DNA of 64,000 bases from Halocaridina rubra (taxonomy: Eukaryota > Arthropoda > Malacostraca > Decapoda > Atyidae), in NCBI GenBank assembly GCA_037179515.1, contig JAXCGZ010005667.1, forward strand, positions 246,001-310,000. The letters are read 5' to 3'. The notes under the pieces are model-generated. The model was given only the letters and a program-made list of their open reading frames with translations. It ran no database searches and was not told the origin of the DNA. The stretch's first letter is position 1. Each line of letters starts with the position of its first letter. Shown here in pieces: positions 57,775 to 64,000 of this stretch. Made by a program: the position numbers and the translations under genes.

Positions 57775-57934
57775 ATATATGACATCTAGTTCTAGACCAA
57801 CATTATCAAAATATCGATCCCTATCCACTCTGTCAAAACCATGAAGGAATTTAAAAACCGTCACCACATCCCTCCTCATTCTTCTAGCTCCGAGTGCTGG
57901 TAAGTCTAATTTCCTCAGGATCTCCTCATAATTG
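57775..57934 (-). mobile_element. LINE-A fragment I
   Basis: 160 bp of ORF2 C-terminal sequence on the minus strand (FKFLHGFDRVDRDRYFD). It has no tail and meets copy F head-to-head at 57934/57935. Confidence 0.85.
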
Positions 57935-58675
57935 CAAACAGTTGAATGACAACCTGAGAGAGACGAGATTGCAGCTTGGAATGTCCAGATAAAGGAAAAC
58001 ATAGATAAGTTTAGAAAAGAGTTCCAGGAGTTGAATACAGAACATGATGCTATGAAAATCTCCTTTGCCGATGCAGTAAGATAAAATGTGGCAGTAAAAA
58101 AGGCAGTGATGGTGGTGGCACTGGAAAATATACAAACGTTTGACTATAAAGCAACAGATATAGAAAAAATATGTTGTGAAGTAAAGGGCTGATCCACTGA
58201 TTGACCAGGCACTTAATAAAGAGAAGGCAGTTGTAATTTCAAGCATAAGTGAATCCCAGGAGTCAACATGGCAGGGAGACTTGAACAAATTAAGCAAGGT
58301 TTTAGACCTGATAAGGAAGCTTGAAGTAACATATGGTCCAGAAAATATTGCAAACATTCACCAAGTAGGTAAGTATTCTAGAGCGGGAAAGGCAAGACCA
58401 TTGAAAGTAACCTTTGAGAGAGGGAATACATGCAGAGAAATATTGATGAGAAAAAGCCTAATTGAGCTTCAAGAATTCAAAACAGTGTTCATTAGACCTA
58501 CAGAACACAGGTTGAGATGGGAAGGATAAAAAACTTGTTGCAAGAAGACTGAAGGTTAAATGAGGTAAGAAATGAAGAAGACAAGAAAATTTTTTGTTTC
58601 CGAGTTCTTCCAGCCAAAGGGGAGATAAAGATGATAATGCTATAAGATCAGGGGATGCAGCCCCATTAAGATTAC
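57935..58675 (+). pseudogene. LINE-A ORF1 (copy F) remnant
   Basis: Pieces of the coiled coil (RDEIAAWNVQIKENI) and the RRM-like domain (VLDLIRKLEVTYGPENIANI, RPLKVTFERGNTCREIL, 58281-58529) in several frames. Stops occur throughout. Confidence 0.8.
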
Positions 58676-58679
58676 TGTT

Positions 58680-61600
58680 CACAAATGCTGATGAGGTAGA
58701 TGGTAAGGCAGTAGAATTAAAGGTTTAGATTCACAACAACATGGCAGATATAGTAGCTGTTACAGAGATTAAGCTGCGTGAGGACATAAACAGTGTCACA
58801 GTTTTTCCAAAGGGCTTCAGAATATTATAGGTTGATAGATTTGAGAGGACTAGTGGAGAGGAAGCATTACTCATAAGAGAAAGACTTCAGGTTGAAGGGA
58901 TAAACTTTGCTATAGAAAGAGAGTTCAAGGAATTTCTTGTTGCTTGCATAAATACTGGGTCAGAGAGCATTATAATAACAGTTGTATATAATCCGCCAAG
59001 GAATCAACATTGGCTAGAAGTTTATAAGGAAAGTCATGTAGGTACTATCGAAGTCATAAACTCAGTTGCTAACATTGCATGGGAGAGAATATGTAGGATT
59101 TTGATTACGGGAAATTTTAAGCATAGAGAGATAGATTGGATAAATCTTGATCCACAAGGTGTTGAGGAATCATTCAGGGCAAGGTTCCTAGATTGCGTAC
59201 AAGGGAATTTCCTACACCAACATGAACTGGAACCAATGAGGGCGAGAGGTATAGATGAGCTATTGCTGCTTCATCTAATATTCATTAAAATGTGTTGGAT
59301 ATAGAAAAAAATTAGCTGGTATTCAAAAAAAATGTGTTGGATATAGAAAAAATTGAGTATGAACCACCAAATGGAATAAGTGACCAGTGTGTGTTATCAT
59401 CGAAGATGCTTTGCCTGAGAGTACAGATTCTGAGAAGGACACGAGTAGGAACTATTCGAATGGAGATTACATAAAAATTAATGAGCATTTTGCAGTATGG
59501 ACTGGAGGACCTTATGTGCAAGAAATGTGCGACATCTTTTGTGGGGAATATGGGAAGATAGTAAATTTTTGCATACCTTCCACAAAAATAGGAGTTATTC
59601 ATGCCAGAGAGAAATGATTCAATTATAACTGTAAGAGGGCTAAGGAGCAGAGAGACAAATGCCGGAAAATGCATAGTAGGAGAAAAGGCATAAATTCCTA
59701 CAAAAGAGCAAGAAATGATTACCTAAGAAAAAGGAGAGAGGCAGAGAGAGATTATGAAATGGATATCACAAGGAAGGCTAAAGAAAATCTCAAAAATTTC
59801 CACAGGATTATCAGGGGAAAACTGAAGGTAAGAGAACAGGTTTTAAAGTTAAAGAGAGCAGATGGAAGCATCACTGAGATGGTTCAAGAGATCTGAGAAG
59901 AATTGAACAAGGAGTTTCAATTAGTATTTAAAGCAGAAAATACCCCACCCCCTCAGATTGCAGAGATAGGAGCTCATGAGCCAGTGTTAGAAAATATCAT
60001 CTTTTCAGCCACAAAGGTTGATGGAGTTAGATGCTAAAAAGCTACAGGTCCTGATGATATATCTCCCTATGACTTAAGAAACATGCTAAACCAGTATTAG
60101 TGGCACTATGCACCACATTTAAAAAGTCACTGGAATCTTGGAAGATTCCAAGATGCTTGAAAAAGCGAACGTGGTACCTATATTACAAAAGGGAAGGAGG
60201 GACAGGGCTCTAAACCATAGGCCCATATCCTTGACCAGCATAGTTTGCATAGTTATAGAGAAACTACCAAAAAAAACACATCACTCTTCATTTATAATCC
60301 TTCAACTTTTTGTCATTGAGACAACATGGCTTTACAGAAAGCAAGTCAACAGTAATAAAGTTATTGAAATACTATGATGAGGTATGCCGTATCTTACAGG
60401 AAAGAAATGGCTTTGCGGATTGTATTTCCTATATTTCCAGAAGGTATTTGATACTGTCCCACACGGGAGACTTATTAAGAAGCTGCAAGTAATGGTGAGA
60501 ATAGGTGGATATGTCTTGGGATGGATAAAAACTTACTTAGAAGGAAGTAGAACAGAGGGCTAGAGTAAGACACTCAGTGTCTGCATGTAGATGGGCTAGT
60601 AGCGGGATTCCACAGGATTCAGTTTTAAGGCCACTTTTCTTCCTTGTATATGTAAATGACCTACCATAATCTGTAAATTCATTCAGGAATATATTTGCAG
60701 ATGATGCAAAGATTGTGAAGAAAACAAGAAGCAAGAACAATTGTAGAGAACTTCAGGAAGACCTGCTTAGTTTCCATGAGTGGTCAGAAAAATGGCTAAT
60801 GAAATTCAATACTTCAAAATGTAAGGTAATGAAAATGGGTACAAGAGTGAGAAGGCCCAAGCTTGAATATTCTATAGCAAGAGACAGAGAATGAGAGAGA
60901 TCTATGAGTAAACATACTGACAGACTTGTCTCTGAAGCAATATATAAATGGCATGGTAAGGGCAGCATATGCTTCTTTAGCAAATGTAAAGGGTGGCGTT
61001 CAGGCACATGGACAAGGAAATGTTCAGAAATATTTATGTAACCATTGTGAGGCCAAAGCTTGAATATGCAGCCCCTTTTGGAATTTACACTTGAAAAAGC
61101 ACACAATGAAGCTGGAAAAGTTCAAAGACATGCCACGAAACTGGTGCCAGAAATACGCAATCTCAGATATGAGGAGAGGCTGAGGGAATTAGACTTACCA
61201 TCACTAGAAGCTAAAAGATTGAGGGGGATTTGGTTTGGTTGGCTTCGGTTTTACGTCACGAACTCACTTTTCAACTAAGGGCTAGGACGGTTGTCTTCTT
61301 GCGAAGGACTTGCTTTGGCAGATGTAATCGATACTCTGAGTGTATGCCCTTACTAACCTCAGTCCGTGACAGGGCGCGAACCCTTGGCCTGCCGCCTCAG
61401 AGTCGCGGACGCTACCATTTTGCCACGGAGACTACATTAAAGGGGGATATGGTGACAGTTTTTAATTTCCTTTATGGTTATGACAGGGTGGATAGGGATC
61501 AATATTTTGATATGGTTGGAACTAGAACTAGAGGTCATAGTTTGAAGCTTCGCAAGGAAGCGTCTTGGCAGAATGTATGCAAGTACTTTTCTAGTGTAAG

Positions 61601-61691
61601 AGTAGTTGATAATTGGAACTGGTTAAGCGAGAAGGTAATAAATGCTGACTCAGTCTATAATTTTAAAGACAAGTATCATAAGAATCACTAA
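58680..61691 (+). pseudogene. LINE-A ORF2 (copy F) remnant
   Basis: Endonuclease pieces 58680-59600 (ITGNFKHREIDWINLD at 59101), linker 59669-59896 (KRARNDYLRKRREAERDYEM), and reverse transcriptase pieces 60020-60860 with ADDAKIV near 60700. The C-terminal part is 61060-61690, split by the SINE. A direct duplication of aaaaaatgtgttggatatag lies near 59286-59350. The frame is broken many times. Confidence 0.82.
61230..61440 (-). mobile_element. tRNA-derived SINE with 8-bp target duplication
   Basis: The minus-strand copy starts with GTCTCCGTGGCAAAATGGTA and carries A-box (TGGTAGCGTCC) and B-box (GGTTCGCGCCC) promoter motifs, then the body seen at 20068-20250 and the end AACCGAAGCCAACCAAAC. 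AGGGGGAT flanks it at 61222-61229 and 61441-61448. It interrupts LINE-A copy F, so it is younger than that copy. Confidence 0.92.
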
Positions 61692-61767
61692 GTACAAATG
61701 GAACCGACCAGGATACGGGAAATTATGATCTTGATGCTCTTTTCCGTAAGCACAATTAGGTAATTAC

Positions 61768-62474
61768 ACGGAACATGATGCCATGAAAACTTCCTTTGCT
61801 GATGAACTAAAGGGGAATATGGCAGTAAAAGAGACTGTGAAGGTGGTGGCACTGGGAAACATACAAACAGTTGACTATAAAGCAACAGTAATCAAAAATA
61901 TGAAAGACGTTGTGATGGAAAGGGCAAATCCACTGATTAAACAGGCACTTGATAAATAGAAGACAGTGGTAATCTCAGACATAAGCAAATCCCAGGAGCA
62001 ACCATGGCAGGTGAGACTTGAAGAAAATAAAGCTAGGGTTGTAGACCTGATAAGAAAGCTTGGAGTAGTTTGTGGTCCTGATAATATTGTAAACATTCAC
62101 CAACTAGACATATATTCAAGGGAGGGAAAGCAGAGACCAACAAAAGTAGCCTTGGAGAGAGGGGAAACATGTAGAGAAATACTGATGAGGAAAAAAGTCT
62201 AAAAGACCTTCAGGAAGTCAAAAAAGTGTTCATTAGACGATACAAAACACAGGAAGAGATGGAAGAGATAAAAAACTTGTTGCAAGAGGCAAGCAGGTTA
62301 AATGTGGAAAGAAATGAAGAGAAGAAAAATTATCCTTTCAGAGTTCTTCCAGACAAAGGGGAGATAAAGAAGATAATGACAGAAAATCAGGGATGGGACA
62401 CAATTAAATCTGCTGTACACAAATGCCGATGGAATAGCTGGTAAGGCAGTAGAATTAAAAGATAGGATTCACAA
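61768..62474 (+). mobile_element. LINE-A copy G, joined to the tail of copy F
   Basis: Begins mid-ORF1 (GGAACATGATGCCATGAAAA) directly after the F tail. ORF1 C-terminal part to about 62390 with stop and frameshift near 61959 and 62199. The ORF2 start to 62474 is cut by the LINE-B 3' end within aggattcacaac. Closer in sequence to A1 than F is. Confidence 0.88.
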
Positions 62475-63478
62475 CGGGTTTTTTTAAGAGTGTGACACCG
62501 GGACAGGCAGAAACTGCCCTCATCAACAAAGGCCCGGGCACGAGAAAATACCAAGACGAAGGAAAAGAAAAAGGTTATGGGCAAGGCAGAGATGAGGTAA
62601 TGTCACACAAAGGAAAACGACAGACAGAAAAAAAACAGTCAAAGTAAAGAGGACCCAGAGATATGGAGGACTAGGCTCTGAGATGACGATAGATCTGCTT
62701 TTGAAGGATGAAAGGTCATAAGAATTAGGAAAGACAGAAGGAGGAAGAGAGTTCCAGAGTCTGGAGGTAGATGGGAAGAAGCAGTCGCTGCACCGACCAA
62801 TCCATGAGCTACAAATCTCCACACAGTACCTGTGAGATGAGGCCGCTTAGCGAGTGTTACGCAGCCTCGGCAGTGGAGGAGGGATGCAACTAGCCAACTC
62901 ATCAGAGCAGCGATGGAAGTAGTATCGATAGAAAAGCGAAAGGGAAGATACCTTACGGCGAAGAGAGATAGAATCCAGGTTAGAAGTAAGAGAAGGATCA
63001 TTACCCTATCAAGAAGATAAGTAAAGGAAGAAGCATCCCAGATGTGTGAGCAGTATTCTAAGCAGGGGCGGATAAGACCTTTGTAAATTTTAAGTAACTG
63101 CAATGAGGAAAAGCAATAATGAAAACGAAACAAAACCCCCAATTTTTTGGATGAAGATTTAGAAAGTTGGATTATGGGATTCCGCCAAGACAAGTTAGAG
63201 GCTATATGGATTCCTAATATATTGATAGAGTTAAGAGGGTAAATTTCATTAGTTTCGAAGACAATAGGGTTATCAGGGGGAGAAGAAGATAAAGAGATAG
63301 CCATAAACTCTGTCTTGGAGGCATTGAATTTAACTAAATTTTGATTGCCCCATTCAGATCCTCTCTGCAAATCGGAGTTAAGAGTAGAAGAAAGAGTGAT
63401 ACGAGATTGATTACGAGTAACAGATGAAGGTTGTGAAGAAAAGGCAGAGGAAAAGTGAAGGGTAGAATCATCGGCCTC
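62475..63478 (-). pseudogene. LINE-B, 5'-truncated reverse transcriptase 3' half
   Basis: The 3' end (62475-62560) matches the fragment at 21033. On the minus strand the coding part starts at 63478 with ADDSTLHFSSAFSSQPS, the catalytic Asp-Asp motif of the reverse transcriptase. It continues NLVKFNASKTEFMAIS, NILGIHIASNLSW and KIYKGLIRPCLEYCSHIWD (63370-63060). The C-terminal tail is RLWNSLPPSVFPNSYDLSSF (about 62770-62700), with frameshifts between. Everything upstream of the ADD motif is replaced by (TTC)n. It looks like a jockey/CR1-type LINE, distinct from LINE-A and LINE-C. It inserted into LINE-A copy G. Confidence 0.87.
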
Positions 63479-63946
63479 CTTTTCCTTTTATTCTTCTCCT
63501 TTTTCTTCTTCTTCTCCATTTTCTTCTTCTTCTTCTTCTTCTTCTTCTTCTTCTTCTTCTTCTTCTTCTTCTTCTTCTTCTTCTTCTTCTTCTTCTTCTT
63601 CTGCTCCTTTTTTTCTTCCTCTTCTTCTCCTTTTTCTCTTATTCTCCTTTTTCTTCTTCTTCCTCTTTTTCTTGTTCTTCTTCTTTTTCTTCTTCTTCTT
63701 CTTCTTCTTTTCCTTCTTCTTCATTTTCTTCTCTTCTTCTTCTTCTTCTTCTTCTTCTTCTTCTTCTTCTTCTTCTTCTTCTTCTTCTTCTTCTTCTTCT
63801 TCTTCTTCTTCTTCATTTTCTTCTTCTTCTCCTTTTTCTTATTCTTCTTCTTTTTTTCTTCTTCTTTTTTCTTCAACTTCTTTTTCTTCTTCTTCTTCTT
63901 CTTCTTTTTCTTCTTCTACTTCTTTTTCCTCTTCCTCTTCTTTTTC

Positions 63947-63978
<32 letters not shown>

Positions 63979-64000
63979 CTTCTTCTTCTTCTTCTTCTTC
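63479..64000. repeat. (TTC)n / (GAA)n microsatellite
   Basis: More than 500 bp of TTC with CTT, TTTTTC and occasional A or G interruptions; it runs past the window end. Minus-strand poly-Glu/Lys frames here are artefacts. Confidence 0.97.

Larger units (their letters stand above)
57935..61767 (+). mobile_element. LINE-A copy F, old, SINE-interrupted
   Basis: Starts within the ORF1 coiled coil (CAAACAGTTGAATGACAACC), covers the rest of ORF1 (to about 58675), ORF2 (58680-61690) and the 3' end with one tail unit (61750-61767). It is much more diverged than A1-D. A SINE sits at 61230-61440. Confidence 0.88.

Noticed and set aside
63334..63724. Minus-strand frames rich in Glu and Lys
   Set aside because: They are translations of the (TTC)n tract.

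Overview
The window is eukaryotic nuclear DNA made almost entirely of transposable elements and simple repeats. I found no host protein-coding gene, no rRNA, no functional tRNA gene and no CRISPR array. The AT richness, long (TA)n and (TTC)n tracts, BEL/Pao, Ty3/gypsy, CR1/jockey-like LINE, Tigger and tRNA-SINE content suggest a large repeat-dense arthropod genome. A decapod crustacean is my best guess; this is inference from repertoire, not from a diagnostic host gene.

Layout, left to right. (1) 1-9.5 kb: a degraded Tigger/pogo DNA transposon (1-29 and 6402-9530, transposase on the minus strand) is split by a young, structurally complete LTR element (30-6401). Its LTRs differ by three substitutions and one 19-bp tandem duplication, and it has a 4-bp target duplication, a primer-binding site and a polypurine tract. 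It has no pol. Its only good ORF (686-1444) encodes a basic, BEN-domain-like protein. (2) 9.5-15.5 kb: a chain of Tigger-derived elements separated by (TA)n tracts, with a large hairpin element (9633-9978) and a 1.4-kb tandem duplication. (3) 15.5-21.2 kb: a PIF/Harbinger-type palindromic MITE, a 127-bp near-perfect palindrome, a dead CR1/L2-like LINE on the minus strand, a tRNA-derived SINE and a LINE 3' end. (4) 21.2-28.0 kb: a BEL/Pao retrotransposon with LTRs and a 5-bp target duplication. It is frameshifted, altered at the reverse transcriptase active site and deleted for the integrase core. (5) 28.0-44.3 kb: a cluster of one LINE family (called LINE-A here). Copy A1 has an intact ORF1 and a nearly intact ORF2; five other pieces are truncated, deleted or inverted, and several abut head-to-tail or head-to-head. 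(6) 46.4-53.8 kb: an ancient Ty3/gypsy-like element with recognisable diverged LTRs, broken by a small MITE and by a second Tigger element. (7) 54.3-62.5 kb: more LINE-A debris, a second gypsy fragment and a SINE with a clear 8-bp target duplication. (8) 62.5-64.0 kb: a second LINE family (LINE-B), cut at its reverse transcriptase ADD motif by a (TTC)n microsatellite that runs off the window.

The genes do not form a cellular pathway; they are the mobilisation machinery of selfish elements at different stages of decay. The nesting gives a relative chronology: the 46-kb gypsy element is old and was hit by Tigger and a MITE; the Tigger at the left edge was hit later by the BEN-like LTR element. 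The points most worth follow-up are the BEN-like cargo LTR element, the head-to-tail LINE-A junctions (possible template jumping) and the repeated association of Tigger ends with (TA)n tracts.
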